The notes: generated by a model from the letters alone, not told the origin. DNA of 64,000 bases from Prevotella melaninogenica (GCF_018127965.1 NZ_CP072349.1:1058001-1122000), one strand, 5' to 3'. Positions 30,836 through 40,290 are shown, counted from the first letter of the stretch. Translations and numbers: made by a program.

Positions 30836-32017
30836 ATGGAAGGAGACCACATCAAAATAAACAAATGGCTATTGCCTTTCAGCTGGCTCTATGGGCTTGG
30901 AGTAAGACTGCGCAATGAGTTATTTGAACTGAACATTCTCAAATCCCGACAGTTTGACATTCCAGTCATATCTGTTGGTAATATTACCGTGGGTGGTTCT
31001 GGCAAAACTCCCCACGTAGAATATCTTATCCGATTACTGAAGGATAAAATGAAGGTGGCTGTCCTCTCACGTGGCTATAAACGTAAGAGTCGTGGATACG
31101 TATTAGCAAACGAGAATACTCCTATGCGGGAGATTGGTGATGAGCCCTATCAAATGAAGACAAAGTTCCCTGATATTCGTGTTGCAGTTGATAAAAAGCG
31201 ATGTGAGGGAATAGACCGATTAACATCTGATGAGGAAACAAAAGATACAGATGTAATCCTTTTAGATGATGCTTTTCAGCACCGATATGTACATCCTGGT
31301 ATCAATATTCTGTTAGTTGATTATCATCGGCTTATCATCTATGATAAACTACTTCCTGCTGGTAGATTACGTGAACCACTCTCAGGAAAAAATCGTGCAG
31401 ATATTGTGATTATCACAAAGTGTCCTAAGAGTCTAACCCCAATAGACTATCGTGTATTGAGTAAAGCTATGGAGCTCTACCCTTTCCAACAGCTTTATTT
31501 TACGACGTTAGACTATTGTGATTTGGAACCTATCTTCAGTAAGGGAAGAAATATACCACTCACAGAGATAAGAGGAAAAAACATCTTGTTGCTTGCTGGT
31601 ATCATGTCACCAAAGCAGTTAGAATTGGATTTGAACTCTTTCACAGGAAACAATGCACTGACAACACTCTCGTTCCCAGATCATCATGCATTCACAACAA
31701 AGGATATTCATCGTATTAACGAGACCTTTGCTAAAATGCCTGAGCCTAAATTGATTGTCACAACAGAGAAAGATAAGGCACGTCTTGTTGATATTGACAA
31801 ATTATCAGACGAAGTAAAAGAAAACATTTATGCGCTTCCTATCAAGGTAAGCTTTATGCTTGACAAGGAAGAGACATTCAATCAAAAAATAATATCCTAT
31901 GTACGAAAAAATTCAAGAAACAGCATCTTGGCTAAAAGAGAGGATGACCACAAGTCCAAAGACAGCCATCATTCTGGGCACAGGTCTCGGACAATTAGCT
32001 TCAGAGATAACCGATAG
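30836..32017 (+). CDS. lpxK: Tetraacyldisaccharide 4'-kinase
   Basis: Membrane-associated kinase that phosphorylates the 4' position of the lipid A precursor. The 393 residues carry the Walker A GNITVGGSGKTPHVEYL near 46, the DD pair LLDDAFQHR near 142, and the family segment LLPAGRLREPL near 170. It lies 6 bp after sppA. Its last 40 residues overlap the start of the nucleoside phosphorylase gene by 119 bp in another frame. The tail is Ser/Arg/His-rich and unlike the rest, so the native end may lie near residue 355-360. Confidence 0.92.
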   Translation: MEGDHIKINKWLLPFSWLYGLGVRLRNELFELNILKSRQFDIPVISVGNITVGGSGKTPHVEYLIRLLKDKMKVAVLSRGYKRKSRGYVLANENTPMREIGDEPYQMKTKFPDIRVAVDKKRCEGIDRLTSDEETKDTDVILLDDAFQHRYVHPGINILLVDYHRLIIYDKLLPAGRLREPLSGKNRADIVIITKCPKSLTPIDYRVLSKAMELYPFQQLYFTTLDYCDLEPIFSKGRNIPLTEIRGKNILLLAGIMSPKQLELDLNSFTGNNALTTLSFPDHHAFTTKDIHRINETFAKMPEPKLIVTTEKDKARLVDIDKLSDEVKENIYALPIKVSFMLDKEETFNQKIISYVRKNSRNSILAKREDDHKSKDSHHSGHRSRTISFRDNR

Positions 32018-32708
32018 TTACTCATTTTCTTATCAAGATATACCAAATTTTCCAGTTTCAACAGTAGAAGGTCACGCTGGTAGCCTTATCTTTGGAAGAC
32101 TTGGCGGTAAGGATATCATGGCAATGAAAGGTCGCTTCCACTTCTATGAAGGATATAACATGAAGGATGTTACCTTCCCAATTCGTGTAATGCACGAGTT
32201 AGGCATTGAAACATTGTTTGTTTCAAACGCTTCTGGCGGTATGAATCCATCGTTCAAGATTGGTGACCTCATGATTATTACAGATCATATTAATATGTTC
32301 CCAGAACATCCGCTACGTGGTCGTAATTTCCCTACAGGTCCTCGTTTTCCTGATATGCACGAGGCATACGACCATAAATTGATTGAATTAGCAGACTCTA
32401 TTGCTAAAGAGAAGAACATCGAAGTTCAGCATGGAGTTTACATGGGCGTACAAGGACCAACCTTTGAAACACCTGCAGAATACCGTATGTACCACAAGAT
32501 GGGAGGTGATGCAGTTGGCATGAGTACCGTACCAGAGGTTATCGTTGCTCGCCATAGTGGTATTAAGGTGTTCGGCATCAGTGTAATCACTGACCTTGGC
32601 GGCTTTGACGTTCCTGTAAAGGTTAGCCATGAAGAGGTTCAGGAGGCTGCAAACGCTGCACAGCCACGTATGACTGAGATTATGCGTGAGATGATTAAAC
32701 GCTCATAA
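31899..32708 (+). CDS. Purine nucleoside phosphorylase
   Basis: Trimeric-type PNP (inosine/guanosine phosphorylase, PunA-like), 269 residues. Signatures are IILGTGLGQLASEI near 26, VEGHAGSLIFG near 56, MKGRFHFYEGY near 75, SNASGGMNPSFKIGDLMIITDHIN near 108, and YMGVQGPTFETPAEYRMY near 182, which lines the base pocket. It salvages purines. The start overlaps the lpxK 3' end by 119 bp, but the N terminus (MYEKIQETASWLKERM) is the conserved one, so this start is credible. Confidence 0.93.
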   Translation: MYEKIQETASWLKERMTTSPKTAIILGTGLGQLASEITDSYSFSYQDIPNFPVSTVEGHAGSLIFGRLGGKDIMAMKGRFHFYEGYNMKDVTFPIRVMHELGIETLFVSNASGGMNPSFKIGDLMIITDHINMFPEHPLRGRNFPTGPRFPDMHEAYDHKLIELADSIAKEKNIEVQHGVYMGVQGPTFETPAEYRMYHKMGGDAVGMSTVPEVIVARHSGIKVFGISVITDLGGFDVPVKVSHEEVQEAANAAQPRMTEIMREMIKRS

Positions 32709-32730
32709 GGCATATAAATATAAAAAGAAA

Positions 32731-32776
32731 CTAAGGCGTTCTTTATTCTATAATTCATAGATAAAGGACGTCTTAG
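32731..32776 (+). terminator. Hairpin between PNP and thiL
   Basis: CTAAGGCGTTCTTTAT pairs with ATAAAGGACGTCTTAG (16 positions, two G-T pairs) around a 14-nt loop. No strong T tract follows, so it may act as an RNA-stabilising or attenuating hairpin rather than a full terminator. Confidence 0.55.
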
Positions 32777-32807
32777 ACATTATATCAATAAGCTATTAAT
32801 AAAGTAA

Positions 32808-33917
32808 ATGGAAATAAAAGACCTTGGTGAATTCGGACTAATCAACCGTCTCACAAAAGATATACAACCAATCAACAACTCTACCATTATGGGCGTGGGT
32901 GACGATGCTGCTGTTTTACATTATTCAGATAAAGAAACACTTGTCTCTTCACAGATGTTCATGGAGGGTGTACAGTTTGATTTAACTTACATAGACATGG
33001 AACATCTTGCCTACAAGGTGGCTATGATAGCTATGAGTAACATCTTCGCTATGAACGGACAACCACGGCAACTCATCGTTTCATTAGGACTTGGCAAACG
33101 TTTCAAAGTAGAAGACCTTGATCAGTTCTATGCGGGATTGAACAAAGCTTGTACTAAATGGAATGTAGATATTGTTGGAGGTGACACGACTTCTTCATAT
33201 ACGGGACTTGCTATTAACCTCACTTGTATTGGTGAAGCTGCAAAAGATGATATCGTCTATCGTAGTGGAGCAAATGAGACTGATCTTATCTGCGTTACCG
33301 GTGACCTTGGTTCTGCCTACATGGGTTTACAGATTCTCGAACGCGAAAAGACAGTCTACTACCAGCAGGTCCAAGAATATAATAATAAGGTAAAAGAAGC
33401 ACAAAGCAATAAAGATGAGAAACGACTTGAAGCTTTGCGTCAAGAACGTGCAGCCATTGAGGATTTTCAGCCTGATTTTGCGGGTAAAGAATATCTTATT
33501 GACCGTCAGTTGAAACCTGAAGCACATGGTGATGTTATCAATCAACTGCGCACAGCAGGCATACATCCAACCTCTATGATTGACATTTCAGATGGTTTGG
33601 CAAGTGAGTTAAAACATATTTGCGAAAAAAGTCACTGCGGTTGTAGAATTTATGAAAAAAATATTCCTATCGATTATCAAACTGCAGCAACCTGCGAAGA
33701 ATTCAATATGAACCTTACAACAGCAGCTTTGAATGGTGGAGAAGACTATGAACTTCTTTTTACAGTACCTATCGGTGATCATGAGAAGATTGATAAGATG
33801 GAGAATATCAGACAGATAGGTTATATAACAAAAGAAAGCTTGGGTGCATTCCTTATTGCTCGTGATGGTAACGAGTTTGAGTTGAAGGCACAAGGTTGGC
33901 CTATAAACGAGAAATAG
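32808..33917 (+). CDS. thiL: Thiamine-monophosphate kinase
   Basis: ATP-dependent last step of thiamine pyrophosphate synthesis, AIR-synthase fold, 369 residues. The metal/ATP motif is GVGDDAAVL near 29, with VGGDTTSS near 124, TGDLGSAYMGLQ near 165, SMIDISDGLASELKHI near 257 and NGGEDYELLFTVP near 312. An insert of about 40 charged residues (YNNKVKEAQSNKDEKRLEALRQ) near 190-215 makes it longer than E. coli ThiL. Its stop codon directly abuts the left end of the IS30 copy. Confidence 0.93.
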   Translation: MEIKDLGEFGLINRLTKDIQPINNSTIMGVGDDAAVLHYSDKETLVSSQMFMEGVQFDLTYIDMEHLAYKVAMIAMSNIFAMNGQPRQLIVSLGLGKRFKVEDLDQFYAGLNKACTKWNVDIVGGDTTSSYTGLAINLTCIGEAAKDDIVYRSGANETDLICVTGDLGSAYMGLQILEREKTVYYQQVQEYNNKVKEAQSNKDEKRLEALRQERAAIEDFQPDFAGKEYLIDRQLKPEAHGDVINQLRTAGIHPTSMIDISDGLASELKHICEKSHCGCRIYEKNIPIDYQTAATCEEFNMNLTTAALNGGEDYELLFTVPIGDHEKIDKMENIRQIGYITKESLGAFLIARDGNEFELKAQGWPINEK

Positions 33918-35046
33918 CCAACTGCAAGTTCCAAAACGAAGTGCAATAAAAGAGTGTCCCTCTCCGAGAGATGCAGACGTTCTTGACGCGTAGCGAGAGG
34001 TTGTCTGCCTTCCTCGGAGAGGAAAAAGAAACAACCAGCAATACAAATAAAAAAAGGAGACCGAAGTCTCCCAAAGATTAACTAACTTTGTATTGCAAAT
34101 GTATCATCAATTAATCTCGGAGCAAAGGTCGCAAATTTTTGCCTTACTCCAAAAGAAAACAGCTAGAAAAGAAATTGCCGACATCGTCGGTATTAGTCAG
34201 TCAACACTCTCACGTGAAATCAAACGCAACAGCACGCCTTCTGGAAAGTATATCTGGACGAAGACGTATGATATGGCTTGCAGCGCAGGAAGAACACAGT
34301 AACTAACGCCAAACTCTCCGACGAATTAGTTTTGGAGAATTAAAGAATATATTACCAACGACCAGTGGTCTCCAAGACAAATATCAGGGTATCTGCGCAT
34401 AAATGAGGGTATAGAGGTATTCCACCAGTCCATCTATAACATCATCCACAATGACACAACAGGGAAACTTGCAGAGCACACAAGGCATAAGATGAAATAC
34501 AGGTATCGTCCCAAAGGCGGACATCTTCCAATAAAGGACAGGGTGAGTATCCATGAAAGAAGTAAAGAAGTTGACGGGAAGAGATTTGGAGATTTTGAGA
34601 TGGACTTGATCGTTGACCCTGCCCAGCACGCCATACTCACAATAGTGGAGAAATCCACCAATATGTTGCTTATGCAGAAACTGCCATTTGGAAAAATGTC
34701 AAAGCCTCTGGTAAAGGTGGTTAGGAAACTACTGCTGCCATACAAGGACAGCTTGAAGACGATTACAACAGATAACGGACCTGAATTTGTGGCACATAAG
34801 GACATTACCAAATACTTAGGCGTGCCCATGTACTTCGCTGATCCATATTGTTCATGGCAAAAGGGAACTGTTGAGAATACAATCAAATTAATCAGGCAGT
34901 ATATACCGTTTGATAACTCTATACGGACAAGAGAATTATGTCCATACAAAAGAAATTGAACGAAAGACCAAGAGAAAAATTAAACTTTTCTACTCCAAAG
35001 TGCGAGTTCTTTAAACATCTTTTGTAATTTTGCACTTGCTGGTTGA
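33918..35046 (+). mobile_element. IS30-family insertion sequence, degraded
   Basis: A transposase relic (34099-35027) is flanked by a partial inverted repeat: ACTGCAAGTTCCAAAA near 33920-33936 against the complement of TTTTGCACTTGCTGGT near 35031-35046. Between the left end and the gene lie a 10-bp arm pair CCTCTCCGAG / CTCGGAGAGG (about 33959-34021), a GGAGAC-CGAA-GTCTCC hairpin and a TAACTTTG promoter (34083-34090). The ends are approximate and no target duplication was found. Confidence 0.6.
34099..35027 (+). pseudogene. IS30 transposase with about three frameshifts
   Basis: The N-terminal HTH (RKEIADIVGISQSTLSREIKRN) is followed by a shift near 34290 (RKNTVTNAKLSDEL in a second frame) and another near 34330 (WRIKEYITNDQWSPRQISGYL in the third). 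The DDE core is then open: DFEMDLIVDPAQHAIL, ITTDNGPEF and DPYCSWQKGTVENT. A last shift near 34940 is needed for the ending LNERPREKLNFSTPKCEFF. All catalytic residues remain visible, but no complete protein can be made. Confidence 0.8.
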
Positions 35047-35082
35047 CTCTGCGGATATTTTATCCCCCTACTCTACCTTTTT

Positions 35083-36398
35083 GGGTTCATCCGACATTTC
35101 GAGTGATACGGCAGTCATGCAGTGCATAAAGTCGTAGAGTAAAGTATTTCTCGTCCCTAAATCCATACGCATTTCGTTTCATAACCTTTATCTTGTTATT
35201 AATACCTTCAACTTTTCCCGTTGATAGATGGCAATCGTACCAGGCAAGGATCCCTTTCTTATAGGTTTTCACGGTAACAGCCATTTTCTGTAATTGTGTT
35301 ATCTTACTTTGTTCAGCCTGTCTTATCCAGTCATCAAGCACTTTTTCTGCCATAGCCTTCATGGATTGCGACCATATCTGATGGAGTTGTTCCTTCAAAT
35401 AGTATGCTTTTGACAATGGCTCATTCATAGCTAAGGCATTCTCAAGCCTTGTCTTGTGCTGTTTATCAAAGATGTCTACACCATTGCCGAGTAGCAGATA
35501 CCTTGTTCCTTTGAGTACTTTACGCTTATTTATATCTTTCTCCATACTATAAACTTTACGTCTGATATCATCAAGTTTCTCGTTCATTAACTTCACTACA
35601 TGGAAATGATCAAATACATGTACTGCATCGGGACAATTCTCCATAACAGAGGCTATGAAAGCCGCAGACAAGTCTGTTGCCACATGCTTTATCTTTATAT
35701 TCTTACGTTTGACTTTCCGCCAGAATTTCTTCAGAGCTTCACTACCCTTGCCATCGCCAACATAGATTATCCTGCCACTGTCCAAATCAACGACGATTGT
35801 CTTATAGACATGTCCTTTCCTAACAGCAAACTCATCTATACCAATATTCTCTACACCCTCTAAAGATGGAGGACTATAATGACGCTTAAGGTAAGAGGAG
35901 TGTATTTCCTTTACAGTATCCCATGATACGCCCAAATGATTCGATACGTCCTGAAGCGTCATGCCACGAAGTAAATCTACTACATACTTAGCAAAACGGT
36001 GAGTATAGCCGCAACTGCCAGTGGCAAAAGGAATTTTCTCCTGCTGATCGAAGTCACATTCCTTACATTTATAGCGTTGTACCTTCATGCGTATAGTTAC
36101 TCGCTTGCCACCTATGGGAAGTCCAACAAAGTCTCGTAAACGATACCCATTCTTTACTATGGAGCGGGCATCACAAGAAGGGCAACATCTTATTCGTTCT
36201 TTTGCTTGCACATGCAAAATAATTCTATTACCTTTGTACTCTTCACAAGTGCATTCGTGGGTATAAAGACCCCAAGCATGATATAGGAAACTGCTGTTCA
36301 TATTTGTACATTTGTTGGTGCATATTCAAATATACAATATTTACAGCGGTTTCTTTTCGTATTTTATGTATTTATCACTCCAAATTCCGGAAGAACCC
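35083..36398 (-). mobile_element. ISL3-family insertion sequence, apparently intact
   Basis: The terminal inverted repeats are clear. The left end GGGTTCATCCGACATTTCGA (35083 on) matches the complement of the right end, GGGTTCTTCCGGAATTTGGA, over about 24 bp with a few mismatches. CTTTTT occurs directly outside both ends (35077-35082 and 36399-36404), a possible though short target duplication; the family norm is 8 bp. The single gene fills the element, and its stop codon lies inside the left repeat. Confidence 0.85.
35087..36301 (-). CDS. ISL3-family transposase
   Basis: Full-length DDE transposase of 404 residues. An N-terminal zinc finger (CPSCDARSIVKNG near 40, then CKECDF near 77) is followed by a HTH (MTLQDVSNHLGVSWDTVKEIHSSYL near 115) and the catalytic domain: IGIDEFAVRKGHVYKTIVVDLDSGRI (first Asp near 150), HVATDLSAAFIASVMENCPDAVHVFDHFHVVKLMN (second), and STGKVEGINNKIKVMKRNAYGF (Glu). 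The frame is intact, so the element may still move. Confidence 0.93.
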   Translation of the reverse strand: MNSSFLYHAWGLYTHECTCEEYKGNRIILHVQAKERIRCCPSCDARSIVKNGYRLRDFVGLPIGGKRVTIRMKVQRYKCKECDFDQQEKIPFATGSCGYTHRFAKYVVDLLRGMTLQDVSNHLGVSWDTVKEIHSSYLKRHYSPPSLEGVENIGIDEFAVRKGHVYKTIVVDLDSGRIIYVGDGKGSEALKKFWRKVKRKNIKIKHVATDLSAAFIASVMENCPDAVHVFDHFHVVKLMNEKLDDIRRKVYSMEKDINKRKVLKGTRYLLLGNGVDIFDKQHKTRLENALAMNEPLSKAYYLKEQLHQIWSQSMKAMAEKVLDDWIRQAEQSKITQLQKMAVTVKTYKKGILAWYDCHLSTGKVEGINNKIKVMKRNAYGFRDEKYFTLRLYALHDCRITRNVG

Positions 36399-36447
36399 CT
36401 TTTTGTTTCTTTTTTAGGCAAGAAAGTGTTTTATCATGTGTTTTTTG

Positions 36448-36455
36448 TATCTTTG
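36448..36455 (+). promoter_or_regulatory. Promoter -7 box before the DUF4230 pair
   Basis: TATCTTTG lies 26 bp before the ATG at 36481, only 50 bp from the ISL3 right end. Confidence 0.45.
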
Positions 36456-36480
36456 CGCAGATAATTATAAAGATTTAGAA

Positions 36481-37147
36481 TGAAACATTTTGCCCTCATA
36501 CTGTCGATTTTTTCATTGCTGACAGTGGCTTGTACTGATAAAAAAGTACTGAAGAGCCAGTTGCAAAGGTTATTGATACGATTCCAATGCTGGTAACACA
36601 GGTACAGCAATGTTCACGACTTTACACGACAGAATACCGTATTCATAAGATTATCACTCATGATGATAAGATGAAACTGTCTGGCTCGTTCATGAAGCAA
36701 GACTTCAGCGTGACTTTACCATTAGGCGACCGTCGAATTGCAATTCCAATGGACGCTACATTGAAGGCCTACATAGACTTATCTGGTTTTAGTGATAAGA
36801 ATATTCAACGCCAAGGTAAGGAACTTCTCATTACCCTACCCGAGCCAAAGATTGTTCTTACTTCAACAAAGATTAATCACAAGGAGGTGAAGGAATATGT
36901 GGCACTGACACGTCATAACTTTACGGATGCTGAACTTACAAGTTATGAGGCACAAGGAAGAAAACAGATTATAGCTTCTATCCCACAGATGGGTATTATT
37001 GAACAAGCACAAGAAAGTGCTGCACGACAGCTTGTTCCTATCTTTACTGCTATGGGTTATAAAGAATCTGACATAACTGTCTCATTCCGCAAAAAGTTTA
37101 CTCTTAAGGATTTAGGGCAGGTGATTGAAGTAAATAAAAAGGATTGA
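36481..37147 (+). pseudogene. DUF4230 lipoprotein, broken by one frameshift
   Basis: The gene starts as a lipoprotein, MKHFALILSIFSLLTVACTDKK, then runs into a stop. The DUF4230 domain continues in the +1 frame from about 36546 (STEEPVAKVIDTIPMLVTQ) to 37147. One extra A in the run 36540-36545 would give a protein of about 220 residues. The domain (LSGSFMKQDFSVTLPLGDRRIAIPMDATL) matches DUF4230 and its function is unknown. The stop overlaps the start of the next, paralogous gene, so the pair is an operon. Confidence 0.8.
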
Positions 37148-37827
37148 AAATGGAAACAAGAACACCTGAAAATATAATAACAGAGCAAAAAAAGAATGAT
37201 ATTAAGCCGAATAAGAAAGGACTTCTCTGTCGTTTCTTATCCTTTAATAAAGGCTGTCTGCTGACTTTTTTAATCATCATTAGTATTTGTGGCGGTCTGT
37301 TTTACTGGTTTAATTCATCCAATGAGATAAGTATATCTGCTGACCAGCGTATTGATATAACGCCAACACAGATACAACAAATACAAGATATAGGTCAGTG
37401 GGAATTTCTTGCAATCAATGATGAAGAACTCATAGATACGGTGAGTCGTGGCTTCTTCTCTGATTCAGAACTTGTGCGTATCTATTATGGTACGGTTCGT
37501 TTAGGTGTTGACTTGCATCAGACAGAACCTCATTGGCTTCGTGTTGAGAATGACAGTGTTATCGTTGCAAAGTTGCCACCTATTGGATTACTTGACACTA
37601 ACTTTATCGACGAGGCTAAGTCACGCTCATTTTTTGAGAAAGGAGACTGGACTTCGGCTGATCGTGAACAACTCTATAATCGCGCCTATAAAAAGATGTT
37701 AGCTCGTTGTATGACAACTGAGAATATTAGAATTGCTGAGAAAAATGCTAAACAACAGTTTACTCAGTTTCTCCGTTCTATGGGCTATAAAAATATTAAG
37801 GTTGAGTTTGTCACAAAGAAACAATAA
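37144..37827 (+). CDS. DUF4230 family membrane-anchored protein
   Basis: A 227-residue paralogue of the preceding gene. A cytosolic basic N terminus is followed by one membrane helix (about 33-52, CLLTFLIIISICGGLFYWF) and a DUF4230 domain outside (about 80-225; LVRIYYGTVRLGVDLHQTE and AEKNAKQQFTQFLRSMGYKNIKVEF). The family is widespread in Bacteroidota and Firmicutes with unknown role. It overlaps the upstream gene by 4 bp. Confidence 0.8.
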   Translation: MKMETRTPENIITEQKKNDIKPNKKGLLCRFLSFNKGCLLTFLIIISICGGLFYWFNSSNEISISADQRIDITPTQIQQIQDIGQWEFLAINDEELIDTVSRGFFSDSELVRIYYGTVRLGVDLHQTEPHWLRVENDSVIVAKLPPIGLLDTNFIDEAKSRSFFEKGDWTSADREQLYNRAYKKMLARCMTTENIRIAEKNAKQQFTQFLRSMGYKNIKVEFVTKKQ

Positions 37828-37884
37828 CAAACACAGTTATTAGGAACTTTTCTGCTTTATAATTGAGAGGGTAATAAGAGGATA

Positions 37885-39246
37885 GTGGCATCAGAAGAAA
37901 CAACACAACATATAGAAAGCATGACAGAAGGCGCTCCTTCACGTGCTATCTTGAAATTTGCAATACCTCTCATTCTTGGTTATATATTGCAGCAAATGTA
38001 TCTAATTATTGATGCTGCAATAGTAGGAAGATGGATAGGTGTAGAGGCATTGGCTGCTGTGGGTGCATCAAGTAGTATTATGTTCCTCATCATGGGCTTT
38101 TGTAATGGTTCATGTGCAGGTTTTGCTATACCTGTAGCCCAAGCTTTTGGGGCAAAGGACTACCATAAAATGCGTTGTTATGTTAGCAACGCTATGCGTA
38201 TTGCTTTAGTATTAGCCATAGTCATCACGTTACTTTCCTGTTTCTTATGTGATAAGATTCTACGAATGGTTAACACACCAGAAGATGTTTTTCATGATGC
38301 TTATGTCTTTCTTTTTCTGCAGTTTTGCACTATACCTTTCACTATTGCCTATAATCTTTTATCTGGTCAGATACGAGCATTAGGTAATTCTAAGCAGCCT
38401 TTTTACTTTCTTCTTGCATCCTCTTTCTTAAACATTTTTCTTGATATTGTTTTTATTCTGTTGCTGGGAATGGGGGTTGAAGGAGCTGGCATAGCAACTT
38501 TCCTCAGTCAGGTTTTTGCATCATCATTATGTTGGTGGTTTATCAAACGACACATGACAATCCTCGTACCTATCGGTGACGAACGTCAGTTTGATAACAA
38601 AAGAATAAGTATTCTACTGAACAATGGTATACCTATGGGGCTACAATTCTCTATTACCTCTATTGGTATTATCATGCTTCAAAGTGCAAATAACGCTTTA
38701 GGAACAGTTTATGTCGCTTCATTTACAGCGGCTATTCGTATTAAATACCTTTTCACTTGTGTACTTGAAAATATAGGTGTAGCCATGGCAACATACTGTG
38801 GACAAAACCTTGGTGCAAAGAAACTTCAGCGAATAAAAACTGGTGTGAATGATGCAATGTGGATAATGATGGCTTATTTCGTCCTTACAGTTATTATTAT
38901 CTATCCTTTTGCAGACGAAATGATGATGATTTTTGTCAATGGAAATGAGCAGGAAGTAATTGCAAATGCAGCACAGCTGATGCGTATTTCAAACTGGTTC
39001 TATCCTTCATTGGGAGTTCTCGTCATTCTTCGATACAGTATTCAAGGTCTTGGATATAGTAACTTGAGTATGATGAGTGGAGTTATGGAAATGATAGCAC
39101 GTTGTGGGGTGAGTATTTGGTTAGTACCCGCTTTGACATGGATAGGTGTTTGTTATGCTGACCCAATAGCATGGATAATGGCAGATATATTCCTTATTCC
39201 AGCCTATATCTGGCTGATTAGAAGACTAAAGAGACAAATTGGATAG
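37885..39246 (+). CDS. MATE-family multidrug/organic cation exporter
   Basis: Inner-membrane antiporter with about 12 helices in two homologous halves, 453 residues. The N-terminal half holds ILGYILQQMYLIIDAAIVGRWIGVEALAAVGASS, typical of MATE. The start used is GTG at 37885; an ATG at 37921 (MTEGAPSRAILKF) is a good alternative. The substrate cannot be inferred. The last 21 bp overlap the convergent small gene. Confidence 0.92.
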   Translation: MASEETTQHIESMTEGAPSRAILKFAIPLILGYILQQMYLIIDAAIVGRWIGVEALAAVGASSSIMFLIMGFCNGSCAGFAIPVAQAFGAKDYHKMRCYVSNAMRIALVLAIVITLLSCFLCDKILRMVNTPEDVFHDAYVFLFLQFCTIPFTIAYNLLSGQIRALGNSKQPFYFLLASSFLNIFLDIVFILLLGMGVEGAGIATFLSQVFASSLCWWFIKRHMTILVPIGDERQFDNKRISILLNNGIPMGLQFSITSIGIIMLQSANNALGTVYVASFTAAIRIKYLFTCVLENIGVAMATYCGQNLGAKKLQRIKTGVNDAMWIMMAYFVLTVIIIYPFADEMMMIFVNGNEQEVIANAAQLMRISNWFYPSLGVLVILRYSIQGLGYSNLSMMSGVMEMIARCGVSIWLVPALTWIGVCYADPIAWIMADIFLIPAYIWLIRRLKRQIG

Positions 39247-39474
39247 TGTTTTAATAGCCTCTTGCATATCTTCAGCAAATCTATTATGTGTCAGAAGAAA
39301 CTCCTCTCGACCGTTAGCTAACAGTTTGTATAGTTCTGGACTCATCCCATCTACATATGAACTGATGGCATATTCGATGTCATCTTTCTGTCGTTCGCTG
39401 TTTGAAAATGCGTAAACTTGATACTTCTGATGGAAAAAGCAATAGGCAGCCTCAATACTATCTTTTGTAATCAT
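39226..39474 (-). CDS. Conserved small protein, function unknown
   Basis: An 82-residue soluble protein, mostly helical (DSIEAAYCFFHQKYQVYAF; DDIEYAISSYVDGMSPELYKLLA). No family was recognised. It ends inside the MATE gene on the opposite strand and lies 31 bp downstream of the Nudix gene, with which it is probably co-transcribed. Confidence 0.65.
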   Translation of the reverse strand: MITKDSIEAAYCFFHQKYQVYAFSNSERQKDDIEYAISSYVDGMSPELYKLLANGREEFLLTHNRFAEDMQEAIKTLSNLSL

Positions 39475-39505
39475 GTTCTTATCTATTAGAATGTTTTAAA
39501 CTAAA

Positions 39506-40072
39506 TCAATCTTTGATGCTAAAGTATTTCCATAATGGAGCTACCATTAATGCTTGAATAAACTCACCACGTAATAACATTTGTTTTACTTCCTCCTTAG
39601 GACAAAGAAAAACATCTATGTCTTCTGTCTCATCAAGATGCTGATTGCTTGTCTTTTTCACGCCACGAGCGTAGAAGCAATGACATAAGTTATCCATAAC
39701 TCCTGGGTTGGGAGCTATGGTCATAATCTCTTCCCATTTACCACCTGTGTACCCAGTTTCTTCTTCTAATTCTCGTTGTGCAGCATGTAGCGGAGTCTCT
39801 CCTTCTTCTACCACTCCTGCACAAATCTCTGTTGACACGACGCCAAGTCCGTGTCTATATTGACGTTCTAAGATAAGTTTCCCATCTTCAGTCTCAGCAA
39901 TTACATTAATCCACTTTGGATATGAAAGTACATAATACTCATCATATATCTTTCCATTAGGTAATTGAACAGTATCACGACGAGCCTTCATCCAAGGTCG
40001 ATTAATAAGTTGCTCGGATGCAAGTATACTCCATTTCATATCTTCATCGTTTCGTTGCTTTTTCTTATCCAT
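39506..40072 (-). CDS. Nudix hydrolase (ADP-ribose pyrophosphatase-like)
   Basis: Nudix enzyme of 188 residues. The box GVVEEGETPLHAAQRELEEETGY near 85 has every required residue (G-x5-E-x7-R-E-x2-E-E-x-G). The upstream strands (EYYVLSYPKWINVIAETEDGKLILERQYRHG) resemble the ADP-ribose/NudF subgroup. It cleaves a nucleoside diphosphate linked to another group; the substrate is unproven. Confidence 0.9.
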   Translation of the reverse strand: MDKKKQRNDEDMKWSILASEQLINRPWMKARRDTVQLPNGKIYDEYYVLSYPKWINVIAETEDGKLILERQYRHGLGVVSTEICAGVVEEGETPLHAAQRELEEETGYTGGKWEEIMTIAPNPGVMDNLCHCFYARGVKKTSNQHLDETEDIDVFLCPKEEVKQMLLRGEFIQALMVAPLWKYFSIKD

Positions 40073-40254
40073 AACATTATAAAATGTGATTCAGTAGATA
40101 CAAAGTTATTATATTCCAATTTAATGTGCAAATATAATGCTTGCCATTTACTTTTATTACGTTTAACTTTTTACTAATAACGAAAGACTCATATTCCTTC
40201 TACCCTACCCTAAACCTTCTTTACAATAGAAAAAACAATAAAGAAAATCATTTT

Positions 40255-40290
40255 TGTTGACAAAACAATCAATTATATTTTATATATTTG
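40255..40290 (+). promoter_or_regulatory. Promoter of a small gene
   Basis: TTG (40255-40257) and TATATTTG (40283-40290), spaced about 25 bp and in AT-rich DNA. The -33 match is loose. Confidence 0.35.

Noticed and set aside
31899..31920. Frameshift in the A run at the lpxK/PNP junction
   Set aside because: Changing the run would repair an lpxK ending but destroy the canonical phosphorylase N terminus, so the overlap is taken as real.
34434..34949. 171-codon minus-strand frame in the IS30 copy
   Set aside because: Antisense of the transposase DDE region; no own signals.
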